Assembly (NCBI GenBank): GCA_030407085.1 | Contig: CM059585.1 | Coordinates: 111,713,501-111,777,500, forward strand | Length of the DNA: 64,000 bases | DNA from: Trichopria drosophilae | Taxonomy: Eukaryota > Arthropoda > Insecta > Hymenoptera > Diapriidae | Reading direction: 5' to 3' | Shown: positions 46,115-58,189 of the stretch, piece by piece | How the letters are laid out: each line of letters begins with the position of its first letter | How positions within the stretch are numbered: position 1 is the first letter of the stretch | Notes under the pieces: generated by a model | What the model was told of the DNA's origin: nothing | Databases searched by the model: none | What the model saw: only the letters and a program-made list of their open reading frames with translations | Program-made: the position numbers and the translations under genes

Positions 46115-46980
46115 AAAGACAACTGAATCAAGCATGTTAGCACATTGCGGGTTTCACGAGCTTACGGCATAATATCTATAAAATACAGAAAAAATAGGTA
46201 GAAAGTTTAAAACTAAAAAATAGCGTCTTTGAACCCTTTGCGGCTTAGTGGTTCTAATTGTAACCACATATTTCTAAACAGTTTTTGGTGAATTTGAAGT
46301 TTTTATTCGATTTATCAGCTATTTTTTTGTTTTTACATGTTCTTGAGATGTTAGAATATCAAAATTCATGCGAATAGTCTGTAAAATTATTGTTAATTTT
46401 TTAATAATTAATAAACAAAGTCTAAAAATGATAATTTTTAGATAAAAAATTCATTATTAACGAACCTTTTAGAGATAATCGTACGAAACTGTGCCCCGAA
46501 TAATCATTTGCTGGGGCTACCCTTATTATCAGATCAGGATCGTATCAGATTTGTAACGCTACCGCGGATACGGGACGTATACGGAATCCCGGACCGTTCC
46601 GGGGCCGATCCTGATTTTTAGTTATCCAGCTACATTCGGTAGATTAGGGAACCCGTATCTGTTCCTGATTTGATCCGGATTTGAAATTCTAATTCAGTAT
46701 TCAGCTCTAGTGGCACCCAGTGGCGCCTTACCTAGCGGCTGGGAGAACGAAATGAATAGGCAGTGCCGATCAGCTGGGCTGTTTTGGACAGTTCGACTTT
46801 ATCGCGTTTCGTTTTTAAAGTCTAAATGAGCTACGGTCTATTGAAGTATTATCTTGCCCAAGAAAAACAAAAAGAGTAAGAAAATGAAATATAAAAAATA
46901 TGTGATACAGTGTCAATGAGTTTTATTTTTTTTTTTTTGGGAGGTTGACCCTCAATCAGATGTGAGGTGAACTTTCCAAA
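46115..46980. other. Stretch without a recognised gene
   Basis: No exon is seen. 46530-46690 is GC-rich and contains inverted GATC-containing words (GATCAGGATCG, GGCCGATCCTGAT) that suggest a small palindromic repeat. A poly(T) run is at 46927-46938. Confidence 0.4.
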
Positions 46981-48303
46981 TTAACCCATTCACGCTCAGA
47001 CGGACGGATTTTCAGTATCAGTTTGAACATCGATAATTTGTATAGAAATGCATTTAGAAAAATTTGAGCTCAACTGTTTCTAACGTAAAAGTGTATGCTC
47101 TTTCAGAATCTTTTAACAAAATTTCGATAAAATGAACCGCAAAAAAGTTATACGCGTTTGTCTGTAAAAAAACATGGTTTTTTACATTTTGTTTTTCGTT
47201 AAAACACCACTTTCACCTGGAAATTACGTTCAGAAACATATCTAAGTTGCAAATATCGCGTCCATGGACTCCCAGGATTAAAATGTACTATATCAGAATT
47301 CATAATTCAAGATGGCAATTTTGAAAATGGCGCCTAGAAGCTCAAAATTCTTTTTAAAACTTAACCATTTTTTTTCTTAAAAACTATAGACTTTAGAAAA
47401 AATTTTCAAAGAACAACAATGCTTAGGAATGAGTCAAAGAATTCACTAAAATTTTATCAACTTGCAATAATACACTGCTTGATTTTTCAAAAATTCGAAA
47501 AATCCAAATTTTGAAAAAAAATCATTTAAAAAATCTGAAAAAATTTGAGTAAAAAATTGAGCTTCTTCAAATAGTTCTAAAATATTTTTGTTCTAAGGAA
47601 AATTTCTGTAAAGTCAATAGTTTTCATGAAAATAAATTATTAAACTTTTCTATATTTCAAGACCAATAATTTATTTTCTTGGAAACTGTAAGTTTTAGAG
47701 AAAATGTTCTTGGAATAAAAATATCTGAAAAATATTTAAAGAACCTACTCAAATTTTTAAAATAACTTATTCCAAAATTTCGATTTTTCGAATTTTTGAA
47801 AAATCAAGTAGTGTATTATTGCATGCTGATAAAATTTGAGAGTATTCTTTGACTCATTCCAAAGCATTGTTGTTCTTAGAAAATTTTCTCTAAAGTCGAT
47901 AGTTTTTAAGAAAAAAATGGTTAAGTTTTAAAAAGAATTGTGAGCTTCTAGGCGCCATTTTGAAAACTGCCATATTGAATTATGAATTCATATATGGTAC
48001 ATTTTAATCCTAGGGGTCCATGGACGCGATATTTTCGACTTAGATATGTTCCCAACGTTATTTCGAGGTGAAAGTGATGTTTTTGTGAAAAACAAAACGT
48101 AAAAAACCATGTTTTTTAACAGAAAAACGTGTATAACTTTTTTGCGGTTCATTTTATCGAAATTTTATTGAAAGATTCTGAAAGAGCATACAATTTTACG
48201 TCAGAAACAGTGGAGCTCAAATTTGTCTAAAGACATTTATATACAAACTATCGATGTTCAAACTAATGCTGAAAATTCGTCCGCCTGAGCGTTAATGGGT
48301 TAA
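46981..48303. mobile_element. TTAA-flanked foldback element, about 1.3 kb
   Basis: TTAA at 46981-46984 and 48300-48303. Ends CCCATTCACGCTCAGACGG and the complement of CCGCCTGAGCGTTAATGGG are inverted. The arms of about 0.6 kb pair almost throughout (GTCCATGGAC near 47258 and 48017; AAATGGCGCCTAGAAGCTC near 47325 and its complement near 47950). TTAA target and CCC-initial TIR point to the piggyBac superfamily; non-autonomous. Confidence 0.88.
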
Positions 48304-49404
48304 CAATCTTTTCCCTAAACCTCAATTGTATCTTACGCTTTCTTAGTTCACAATAAATTCAATAAAATTATATAAAAAAATTTAACTAAATTGAAATCCC
48401 ATTTAAAATGAATGTTTAGTAAATGCTAAATTAATCGGGTTAAGGAAAAAATAAAGTATTGTATGTTTTGCTTCGAACCAAAATTTCTTGAAAGCTCAAT
48501 TGTCGACTAACACTCTAAGTTCTTTTTACTTGCGTAAAATGCAAACCTTGCGACAGTACTGATTCTTGCAATGAATACATAAATTGAAATCCCATTTAAA
48601 TGAATGTTTATTTATGTCAATAACATGTATAAGTACAGTAATCTGACAAGCATCGTAGGATCAATTGAGCTCTACGACTCATGTTGGATCTTGACTGTGC
48701 TTTCACTCTTTAATAATCGAATTTTACCTTTATTTCCTGGCATATCTACGTGGAATATGAACTGAAATTACAATAAATACAATTAAAACAGTTTTAAAGC
48801 ATGGGATATGTTCCGACAAGAATTACAGTGTCAAAGAGAGTAGGAGGTTTCTAGATTATTGGATGCATTGTACAACGCCTTAATATTTTAAAAGTGGAAT
48901 AAAAGTATTTCATTATTTTAATTTATTATTAAATTATTTATTTTATATTAATAAAATATTTATTTTATTAATTATTATAACATTCATTATATAATATGCA
49001 GAATAATTTAAAAAGCATAAACTTTCTTCGCCTATTTAAGACTTGTAACGCAGCCTATGATTTCAACCGCTGTTATTTATATTTATTATAATTTTAATAT
49101 ATATTTCTTTTAAATATCTTTACATGTAAGCTTATCTAAGATTAAGTAGCAAAAATGAAGAGGTTAGAATGGGTTTCAAAAAGTATTATAGCGCCAAAAA
49201 GAATTTAATGGTTTTAGATTATTGGACACATTTTACAGCCGTAATTTTTAATAAGTGGAATAAAACTATACGGGCAGTGTGCAACAGAATTACTGTATGT
49301 TATATTTGTAGGTTGTATAGGGCTTCATTTTGTGTGTACAAACGACGCATTGGCAAAGGATTTTTACTCTCTGACATTATCATCTGTATAATCATGTTTT
49401 TCAT
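48304..49404. other. AT-rich stretch, nothing recognised
   Basis: No exon or repeat structure is supported beyond low-complexity ATTTATTAAATTATTTATTTT sequence around 48920-48990. Confidence 0.4.
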
Positions 49405-49760
49405 TAGGGTTTTCGGGATCGCTGATTATGAATATGACCATACACTTATACATTTAAAATTGAAAATTTCTAGAGTACCTTTTTTTTTTTTTTTTTTTTT
49501 TTTGGTCAGAAAATTTAAATTTTCACATGTCCGCCGGCCATCTTGGATTTTGAACCTCATTAACATTTTGCGGCATACTTTTTTCTTCACATGGAAAACA
49601 GCTGAAAATTGTTACTCGGGGGTTTTCGGTGTCGCTGATTACGAATAGGAAGTTAGATTTTGAAAATTCAAAATGGTGGATCCAAGATGGCCATTTCACA
49701 ACCGTACATTTTATTTGACGATTTTCAGTTCTTACAAAAATATTTCCACAAAGTTTAAAA
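49405..49760 (+). repeat. Dispersed GTCGCTGATTAYGAATA repeat, two units
   Basis: GGGTTTTCGGGATCGCTGAT at 49407 and GGGGTTTTCGGTGTCGCTGA at 49619 start two related units. Each continues with ATTTTGAAAATTCAAAATGG-type sequence and CCAAGATGGCC; the same family is at 10305. A T24 run (49480-49503) sits inside. Open frames across it are not genes. Confidence 0.6.
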
Positions 49761-50246
49761 AAAAAAACATGAATTTTGACATTTCCGTCTTTATAAGATG
49801 CGTATTTTGGTGGTATGGTGGGGTTAAGTTTCCGACGAGTTCTGCCAGCACTATTGCAGAGAATATAGTGATTAGCTGCATTGTCGAATCTGAAAGTATA
49901 ATAGGAACGGAGGGCGCAGTAGGGGTCAGTAGAGGAGGAGCTTCCACCAGTCCTCTTTTATAGCGTTCAATACAATCGTGGAACCACCAAACTATCTGCC
50001 ACAAAAAAGCAAGCAGCGGATAAAAGACACCTCGTTAGGCGTGTCTTCACTTGTTTCATCCCACTTTTACATGTACCCCAGAGCAAATATTTCTTGTGAT
50101 ATAAGACATTTTTAAGAATAAATTATCCTATTTAATATATAGGATTTTTTTCAATACGCATTTAAAAGAATAGTAGTATCATGTTTACATAGATATTTAT
50201 TAATTTATTAATAATTGTTTTTTCAACACTAATTTTCGTACAACCC

Positions 50247-50416
50247 GACATCAAATAAGACTTATGGTACGTCAAATACTGGATGCCAAATGGGACGTCC
50301 AATAGTATACGTATACGTCTAATGTGACGTCAAATGGGACGTCAAACGGCATGTCCAAAGTGACGTCCATTTTAGCGTCAAAGATGACGTCTAATGTAGT
50401 GTCAAAGGTAACGTCC
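50247..50416. repeat. Degenerate 12-bp ACGTC tandem array
   Basis: The word GACGTCAAATGG and variants (TACGTC, GATGCC, ATGTCC, GCGTCA) recur every 12 bases or so from 50270 to 50411, about 13 units. The core resembles half of a TGACGTCA CRE site. Non-coding, and degenerate, hence old. Confidence 0.75.
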
Positions 50417-51589
50417 AATCATATTATTAATCGTATCCAAAATCGGTACGTCTTTTAGGATGTTCCATTTAACATCGCTTTAGACGTCATAACTGAAATA
50501 AACGTATTATTTTCATAAACAAAACGAATTTCATACGATTATAGAATAACTGTTCAAATTCATAATTATCGACCACGAGAACGCCCCCATAACGGAGCGT
50601 TTATTAAAAATAATTTTACAAAAGTAATTTTATATTATTAATTGAAATATATTCATAAAATTCGAGGAAGTCGGTAAGACTTTTTCTGGCATATTGCAAC
50701 TTCATTTTTGAATTTTCAGTTTTACATCTCATATTCATAGTTATCAACCCGAAAAATCCCGAGTAATCAATGTCATACAATTTTGGCACTATATTTTTAA
50801 TTAGTCATCAACAAAATTGTACAAATACGAACTATACAATTAAATGGAACCATATCGAATAAATGGAATAGAATGATTAAAAAATATGTCTGTTGACTTT
50901 GTTTTACTAATAAACAATTCTAGAATTTAAAGCCACACATTGTTCTTATTTGATGCTTATTCTTAAACATTTGAAAGCAATATTATTTTTAGATTGTTAA
51001 ACATTGTGTTTAAGATAATTAAACATTTTGAAAATTTATGTAAACAAATGTGTAAACAAGTATGTAAACAAATGTTAATTTCTTGGCGATACGATCCTCT
51101 TACTCATATGATACAATGTGTAGCATGTAAATAAACAAATAAATTTTGTTTACATAATTATACATTGAAGAGGTCGAGAAACTTACAAATAGTTATTCTT
51201 ATGTAAGGGTATACCTCTATAAGGACATGTTAAAATATTTTCAAAATATTTTACAGAAGTCCTGTAAATATATGCACATCTAAACTTAAATAAAAAATAT
51301 TTTTGTAATGAATATATAGCACATTAGTGAGTTTTATTAACATGAATTGGGTTTTCGCTTCATTAGTTTTCAATACGTTATACCTTTTACATCGAACACT
51401 CCAATATGTTTGATATAATCATAAATAATTTTGATATGATTTTATCTCTGATTAATATTATAAATTAAGATGAACTGCGTTTTGTTTATATTATAAGTGA
51501 TAAGACTCATTAAGCTCTTTATAATTATTATTAGGTAAAAAAAAACCTTGTGACAAATTTGTTAGAAAAAAAAATATATGTTTATGCAC

Positions 51590-51765
51590 AGATTTTCCGT
51601 GCGTGAAGTGAATGTCGTGAAGTAAACTTCACCCATTCCATCTACTTCACTCACTGAATTTCGCTACTTCACGCATAGAAAATCTGGGCATAAAATATCG
51701 TTCGCGACTAGTGCAGTGCGTGAAGTTACGCACTCGTTGCATAATATACTATTATTTTCTATAAT
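51590..51765. mobile_element. MITE-like copy (CATAATATACT family)
   Basis: CAGATTTTCCGTGCGTGAAGT at 51590 pairs with ACTTCACGCATAGAAAATCTG at about 51668. The right part GGCATAAAATATCGTTCGCG to GTTGCATAATATACTATT matches the family at 33795 and 59019. Confidence 0.6.
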
Positions 51766-52589
51766 TAGCCCAAAAGATTTTCTATATAGCATTTTCCAAC
51801 AATCAACTTCTTAGTAATAAACAGTAAGATTACAGTACATGTTTGTCACAAAAATCTACTTTTTGATAAACAAATTAGGCTACACTGCTATTCTTCAAAA
51901 AAATATTTGTGAAGAAAATAAATTAGTGACGATACCGGGTAAAGTAGGTATCGAACGTGTATCGATTTGTAAGCGACGACTTCGTAGGATGTTCGTGTGA
52001 ACAATTGCGAATCGGTATGTTGGATGCATGTGACATGTGAAAATGTCTGTTTCGAATGGCGATTTCGGGATCTGCGAAGACAAGTCGGAAATAAGTCGCA
52101 ATACGAGTGCATCAAGTAGTAATCAAAGCTAACAAATGTAAATTAAAAAGTTCTGACTCATTTTTTTTAATTCGGGCTTCATAAAGGCAATTTGAACCAT
52201 TGTTTACTATCTTCTAAAAAGAATAAAAAACAATTAAAGAGAATTGGCTCAGAATTTTCTGCAATACGTGATTTTTCGATATTGGAGAAAATTCTCGGTC
52301 AATTCTCGACAAATTTCTTTGACTTTTTTTAAGAGAACGTAAAAAATTGTGAGAATTGCCTTTATGAAACTCAAATTTTGAAAATTCGATTCAGTAATTT
52401 TTCGTTCGATTTTTTCATTACTACTTTATTCTAAATTGATTTAAAAATTTCAAAAATTTGGGTGAACATAAAAACATATTTTTGTAAAAATACGGATGGA
52501 TATAAAGAAATTAAATTTAAAAAAGCAATTTTCTACATATTTTTTCTTCCAACACCACTGACTTCCGCGTCAAAAGTTACTCAAAAACG

Positions 52590-52912
52590 AATTCGCCCTG
52601 TTAAGTCTGCTGTTTGCGACCCCACCGGAAACGAAATGAAATACTGAACTACTGACTGAGGGTTTGTGACACTAATCATACGGGCTTATTTTGCGAATAG
52701 CGTTGCAAACAGACATTTTTCAGTTGATATTACTTTTTCATCGTACGGCATTTCAAAGACTAAAAGTAATTTGGAAATATCAGTTTGCTGAAAAATCACA
52801 TCTGGAAAAGCTATTCGCAAAATAACCCGGTTCCCCATTTTATTGGTGTCACATACCCCCCTCTTGGTAGTTTATTTTTTCGCCGGTGGAGTCGCGCGTA
52901 ACAGACTTAACA
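52590..52912. mobile_element. Inverted-repeat MITE
   Basis: TTCGCCCTGTTAAGTCTG at about 52590 pairs with CAGACTTAACATAG near 52899; TATTTTGCGAATAGCGTTGC pairs with GCTATTCGCAAAATAAC near 52810. The interior contains ACTTTTTCATCGTACG. No coding capacity. Confidence 0.75.
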
Positions 52913-54095
52913 TAGAGTCACTATAATCGGAATTAAGAAATATGACCGGAAGAACGCCATTTATCAGCCTAGCCGGAAGTGCCTGTGCTCGTAGTTTTCA
53001 AATTGTGAAAATCGGTTACTGAAATATACTGAACAATTTTCAGGCAGTGAAAGAATCAAATTAATTGTAAAATCAAAAAATTCGGTTTGGTAATTATCAT
53101 AGGTTATGTGCGGTTGTTTCTTGCATAAAAACGTGCACGACTGCATTTACATGACAGATTCCAGTGAAAGAAATTGAATGAAATCACATTGGATCGTATC
53201 CAAAATTTCTCTATGCGATATCTTTTGTTAGATAATGATCGAACTTTTTTGAGCGGTATAGATTTATAATAAGCGGCTAGACAATGTATGTCTTAGGAAA
53301 GATGAAAACATATAAATAATGTTCGGCAATAATGTTGTTAATTTGGAAGAGACAATTGGTATGACAAATTGTGCAAATTTGCTAAAATTGGCAAAAAAAA
53401 TGCACAAACTATCACACCTTTATCTCTTCCAATTTTTCATGAAAGAGATTGCATAATCATGTCTTGAGTTATGTTTAACACTCAACAAATTAAAAAAAAA
53501 ATATTTGGTTCAGGTCAGTTAACTTCTAAGTTTACAAAAAGCTGAATAAAAGAGTGAACTAAATTCGACTACGACAACACCCTGCTTCCATCGACTCAAC
53601 CAAAAAACCCTAATGGAGTTATTAGTAAAGGTCCGAAACATGTTTCTCACGTATAAATATGTAAAATTAAATAATATTTGAGTAATTTCCGAATGAGAAA
53701 TGCAAAAAAAATCTCTAACCTGAAAGCCTTCTGTTGACCCGGACTATGTAATGATAATTTTAAAAGTCACGTATTTAACATAAATTCATTCTTCGTTCGA
53801 ATGCTAAAGTTCAACTCTCAGTATTCTAGACCTCCAGTTTTAATAAAAGTGTCTTAAATTTAATAAAAATATCTTAAATTTAATAACACGTAATGAAAAC
53901 ATTTATGAAATTTGCTTCCAACTTTTTTCTTAAAATGTCATAAAATTTTTTTTACAGATAAGATCTTGCATACATTATGAGAAATGTTTATTGATTACAG
54001 CAACTTCTATTATATCAAATTCTACTTTGGTTCATCTTAAAGCAAAGATATAGCAATGCGATATCTTTTCTTTTTTAGAATCATATTAGTGTAAT
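52913..54095. other. Stretch without a recognised gene
   Basis: No coding exon and no clear repeat structure were recognised here. Confidence 0.4.
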
Positions 54096-55035
54096 TATTT
54101 CGACCCAGACTCAGTCTGGACGAAGTATTGAATTTGGTCACTTCGGGCAAAAAATTACCATATAGTTTTTCATCAAATGTTGACGTTTCAGACCCTAAGG
54201 AACCCAAATCAACAATAAAAAAATTTGTATCTGTGATCTTATACGTACGTACGTCCGTACGTCCGTACGTCAGTACGTCCCGTTTTTTTGTCTCGCGATA
54301 ACTCGCGAACGGATAAGCGTATTGACATACATTTTTTTTTAAAATACGCGTCTTGGCATAACCTAGATCTGATTAGATTTTGGAGCAGATCCACCAGTCC
54401 ATTACTAAAAAAAATTAGCCCCAATTAAGTTTCTTTGTAGTTTTTTGCATTTATTTTGAAAAATACAAATTTTATTAAAAAATGTTTCAAACAAAAAAGA
54501 TAGAGCATTAAATTCTCTACAAAAAAGGTCAATGCATTTTCTTTCTAAAGTCAACGATAATGCCATAAAAACGGGTTTAAAATGTTTATGACTATTGTCT
54601 GAAAAAGTATTGAATTTGGTCATCGCGGCAAAAAAATTACCCTATTGTTTTTCATCAAATTTCGACGTTTCGACCCCTTACCCCCCCAGGGGTAGTCTTA
54701 GCCAGCTCCTCGGGCGCGGTGACCACCTACGGGCGCAAAGTTCATTTACGCCCTTGATACGAAAATAACTATTTCGATATATCTAAAAGATGTCTTATAG
54801 ATATCTATAAGATATCCGTCATAGATCTTTTCGACACTTTCAAGATATCTTTGACGAATTATATGTGTATATATTGTATATATAATATCATAATAATACA
54901 GACAGTAATTAGTAAAACACAGTAAACATGTAATATGCATCGAACAGTCTATTAGAATACAAGTGCATGAAGTAAGTGTTTTGCAATTTTTATTTATTAA
55001 TACTTCGGCTCGCCTGTTGTCGGGGTCGAAATTTG
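54096..55035 (+). repeat. Dispersed repeat family, copy 2
   Basis: Same order of blocks as 33312-34480: GACCCAGAC start, GAAGTATTGAATTTGGTCAC twice (54122, 54605), CGTACGTCCGTACGTC microsatellite, end AATACTTCGGCTCGCCTG. It lacks the 240-base insertion of copy 1. Confidence 0.85.
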
Positions 55036-55269
55036 AAAATGCTCAGTTTCAATTTTCATACATATAAGAAACACTATATTGTTGTAACACATCTATCGAA
55101 GCCACTTGGACCTAAATATGATTGGACCCCCAAATATCGATATAATTTTATCATATAATTGAAAGATGTTAGTAAACGAACGAGTATTAAGCAATAGCCG
55201 AGTCTCCACTGGGTCGAAGTTTCTGAGCGAGCGGAGAGAGCGAGGCACGACGCCAACACTAGTTTTTAC

Positions 55270-56587
55270 TTAAAATAATGTAGGATGATTGCAGCACATC
55301 AATGTAGCAAAGCATAAAAGCCCGCATGACCTCAATGAAGCCCACTGTAAGATTTGTAATCAGTCATTGAGGAGTCATCTCACCGATCTCCCAAAACATG
55401 CATACTAAGAAACATGTAGAGAAGGCGGGAGAACTTAACTGTCACAAATGTGGTATGTGACATGTTTTTAGTCTGATCATTTCATAACTTCAATAAAAAT
55501 CTGTTATTTTTAATTCAAGGATATGGAACGGTATTGAGTGCGGAAAAGGAAAGCACTGAAATCAGAGTCGCGCACTATACATAGCGATGCAATCGTCTGT
55601 AAATTCGATAGATCGTCTTTGTGAACTTTTATCGACTTTAGGAAAAGGGAGCAATTTTGAAAATGTTCGCTTACACAGAACAAAGTGCTCAAAAGTCATT
55701 AAACGTAATTAAATGTGATTTCGCCCGTACTTTTGTCGGATTTAGTTAAAGCCATTGGATCAGGTGGGTATTCGATTATTATAGATGAAAGCAACGATGT
55801 TTCGGTTATTAAGTACCTGTGCATATGCGTCAAGTATTTTGATCCTGCTGAAAATCGCATGATCACTGATTTTTTGGGAATATTAGCGAGCCATGGCCGT
55901 TGATTTACATAAAAGTATCATAGAATATTTCATAAAATTTGGAATACCATTAAAAAATATGACAACGATAGGTACAGATGGAGCAAATAACCTATATGGG
56001 TCCAATGATTCTTTTTACTCTGCTAAAAAATGATATACCTTATCTCCATCTAATGCGAAGCACTTACCTTTCGTCGCATCTCTGTTCTTCGAAAGCAGGT
56101 GAAGAACATCCGAGTTCTAGCGTATCTTGCTATAGAAGTATATAACTGGTTTAGTGTCAGTCTCTTGCACAGAATAAACTAGAAAAAAATATTATATTTC
56201 ATTAACTCTGGAAATAATACTCAGAAATTTCGGCAAATGATTAAATTATCTCGCACAAGATGGCTCGTGTTTTACAACATTTTGAAAAGGTTATTAAATA
56301 GGGGATAGAGTTGAAAACACATTTTCAAATAGCCAGTGAAGCCGAAAAATGCTATACTGCCAGAACAATCCGAGATATGCTTGAAGACGATTTGCAACAA
56401 ATTGTACTTGGTGTTCTTGGAATCCGTTTTGTCTGAAATGAACCGTTTGAATTTATCATTTCAAAGCGAGAAAATGGATGCTGGTAGCTTATATGTGGAG
56501 ATGTCGCGTACATTTTTGTTATTTGCGGGACGAATTTTGAAGCCAGTTTTGCTAAGGGTCGCGCATGACAAGTCTCTTGTACAATGA
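55270..56587 (+). pseudogene. hAT-type transposase, BED finger, copy 2
   Basis: Near-identical to 34743-36058, with the same frameshifts near 55450, 55695 and 55905 plus private indels (for example a three-base difference in the CATGGCCGTTG region and a two-base loss near 56017). The catalytic motifs IIIDESNDVS and TTIGTDGANN are still readable. Sharing of inactivating changes shows it was already dead when the block was copied. Confidence 0.8.
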
Positions 56588-56592
56588 GTAAA

Positions 56593-56747
56593 CCCATTAA
56601 CGCCGAAATGCACAGAAAATGTACATCAACTTCAACGCTTATTTCCAGCATGAAATAAATTTAGAAAAAAATCAAACTTACCAGATTCTACCATTTTCGG
56701 GGTCGCTCTTTCGAGTGGTGAAGAGAAAATTGTAAAAAATTCAAAAT
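56593..56747. mobile_element. Left 155 bases of the CCCATTAACGC MITE
   Basis: Matches 36064-36218 and then breaks off, marking the right end of the duplicated block. Confidence 0.8.
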
Positions 56748-57200
56748 TGCGAACCGGCCACGCAGTAACCAGTGCTGCGTAGACAGGACTCGGTCGTGTT
56801 TCTTTCTTTCCGTGCATGTGGGTTTCAAAATTTCTTTTATATATATATTAGAAATGATAACCAGGTAAATAGGAAAAGTCCCCATTACCTGCTTCCTAAA
56901 GAAATTATGGCTCGGAATAGACAACTACACGCAAGCATTAGTTTTCGAGAGAATAATCGAGTCGATAACCACTTGATCCTGTCGTAACATTATATTAACC
57001 CTAGTCCTCTTCACATTCAGTTTCTTGTCCGAAATGGGAATCATCCTATCTCTGCAAGATAAAAATTAATTTAGACAGATTTGGGGGGGGGGGTACCATC
57101 TGAAGTAGAAGGCAACGAAATTCCCCATAAAGACTCGTTCCGATTGCGTGCGCAATTCCACATAATAATATAAAGCCAGAATTATTGTTTTAGCCCATTA
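56748..57200. other. Junction region with MITE fragment and G-run
   Basis: GGCCACGCAGTAACCAGT and TAGACAGGACT near 56757-56790 match the ends of the internal arms of the MITE at 3392-4231. A G11 run lies at 57083. No exon. Confidence 0.5.
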
Positions 57201-57204
57201 TCGT

Positions 57205-57212
57205 TTTATTTA
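57205..57212 (-). terminator. Poly(A) signal AATAAA for the HTH gene
   Basis: On the minus strand AAATAAAA stands about 100 bases after the stop codon at 57314 and is the first canonical poly(A) signal there. Confidence 0.45.
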
Positions 57213-57313
57213 GATTATGTTATATTGAATTCTTAAATATCTATATAAATATTGTACATATTGCGTATTTGCGATTCACCGCAAACGTGTCCGTGTATCA
57301 GAATTGTCAATAA

Positions 57314-58150
57314 TCATTCCACACATTGCGACTTGAGAAACACTAATAAATTCTTAATTTGGACGACCGTCAACTTAGGAACATCGATACAGCTGCAATG
57401 TTGCAGCCATGCAAGAAACATTTCCCCATACCGAATTCCGTCTTCGTTACTAATGTTTACATTTTTAGAGCATGAATAAACGGCTTCAGTTTTAGAACTC
57501 GATTCTGATATTCCACTATCAGAGGCAACTGCGGCTTTAGAGAGTAAGCACGACATACCCTGAGCATCAGCAGTATAGTAATCAACTAATTGAGATTCAA
57601 ACATCTTGTTTTGAAGCATGAATAACCACTGCTGAAGTTCATTCTCCTGATATGGGTTGCAGTGGGAAGGTTGCACCTTTATTGAAGTTTCCACCAGTTT
57701 TTGTTCAGGCGTACCTTTGAGTGTTGCAGAATCTAACGGCTCCAATATTTGAGCAGGTTTTTCGTCAATGATCGTCGTCTCATTTCCAAGATTTGTTGCA
57801 CTTTCCTTAAGTTTCTTGCTCATCTTAACCCAGCCACGTAGCGTAGATTCGGGAACTTTCAACGATCGTGCAACATGGGCTTTAGTTTCTCCGGCCTCTA
57901 CTCGTTGAATAGCTTTCAACTTTTCTTCTGTACTCATCAATCTTGCAAGAGAGCTACAGTGCACTTTTGCTCGTTTCGGTGGATTTTCCAAAATATGTGC
58001 TGTTCGCCTTTGTTTATGCCCGTGAATATTATATAGTGATGAATACGGCGATGGAAGCATCGTCACCGGTGATAAAGACCTCGCCGTTCTCGATGAGACG
58101 GGCATTGTCGGAGAGGCTGAAGGTTCACGAACTAGACTGACGTCTGACAT
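57314..58150 (-). CDS. Distal antenna-like psq-type HTH protein
   Basis: A single uninterrupted frame of 278 codons. Residues about 70-115 form a pipsqueak/CENP-B-type helix-turn-helix: STEEKLKAIQRVEAGETKAH, then VARSLKVPESTLRGW, closely the signature of the insect nuclear regulators Distal antenna and Distal antenna-related (antennal identity, retina and neuroblast temporal control in Drosophila). The C-terminus (GEMFLAWLQHC, then CSCIDVPKLTVVQI) resembles the conserved end of that family. A Ser/Pro-rich N-terminus with a basic KRAKV patch could be a nuclear signal. It is shorter than fly Dan and Danr (419-678 residues). Frame, TATA box and poly(A) signal argue for a living gene. A lone domesticated pogo-type HTH is the alternative. 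Confidence 0.65.
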   Translation of the reverse strand: MSDVSLVREPSASPTMPVSSRTARSLSPVTMLPSPYSSLYNIHGHKQRRTAHILENPPKRAKVHCSSLARLMSTEEKLKAIQRVEAGETKAHVARSLKVPESTLRGWVKMSKKLKESATNLGNETTIIDEKPAQILEPLDSATLKGTPEQKLVETSIKVQPSHCNPYQENELQQWLFMLQNKMFESQLVDYYTADAQGMSCLLSKAAVASDSGISESSSKTEAVYSCSKNVNISNEDGIRYGEMFLAWLQHCSCIDVPKLTVVQIKNLLVFLKSQCVE

Positions 58151-58179
58151 GGTACTGAATACTCGTGATTTTTCCCCGT

Positions 58180-58188
58180 CCCATATAT
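58180..58188 (-). promoter_or_regulatory. TATA box upstream of the HTH gene
   Basis: GGTATATATGG on the minus strand, about 35 bases before the ATG at 58150. This would place the start site very close to the ATG. An acceptor-like ATTCAG just before the ATG is the competing reading (an upstream exon). Confidence 0.4.
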
Positions 58189-58189
58189 A

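Noticed and set aside
49169..49963. Open frames of 159 and 96 codons
   Set aside because: They run through a poly(T) tract and a dispersed repeat found also at 10305; not genes.
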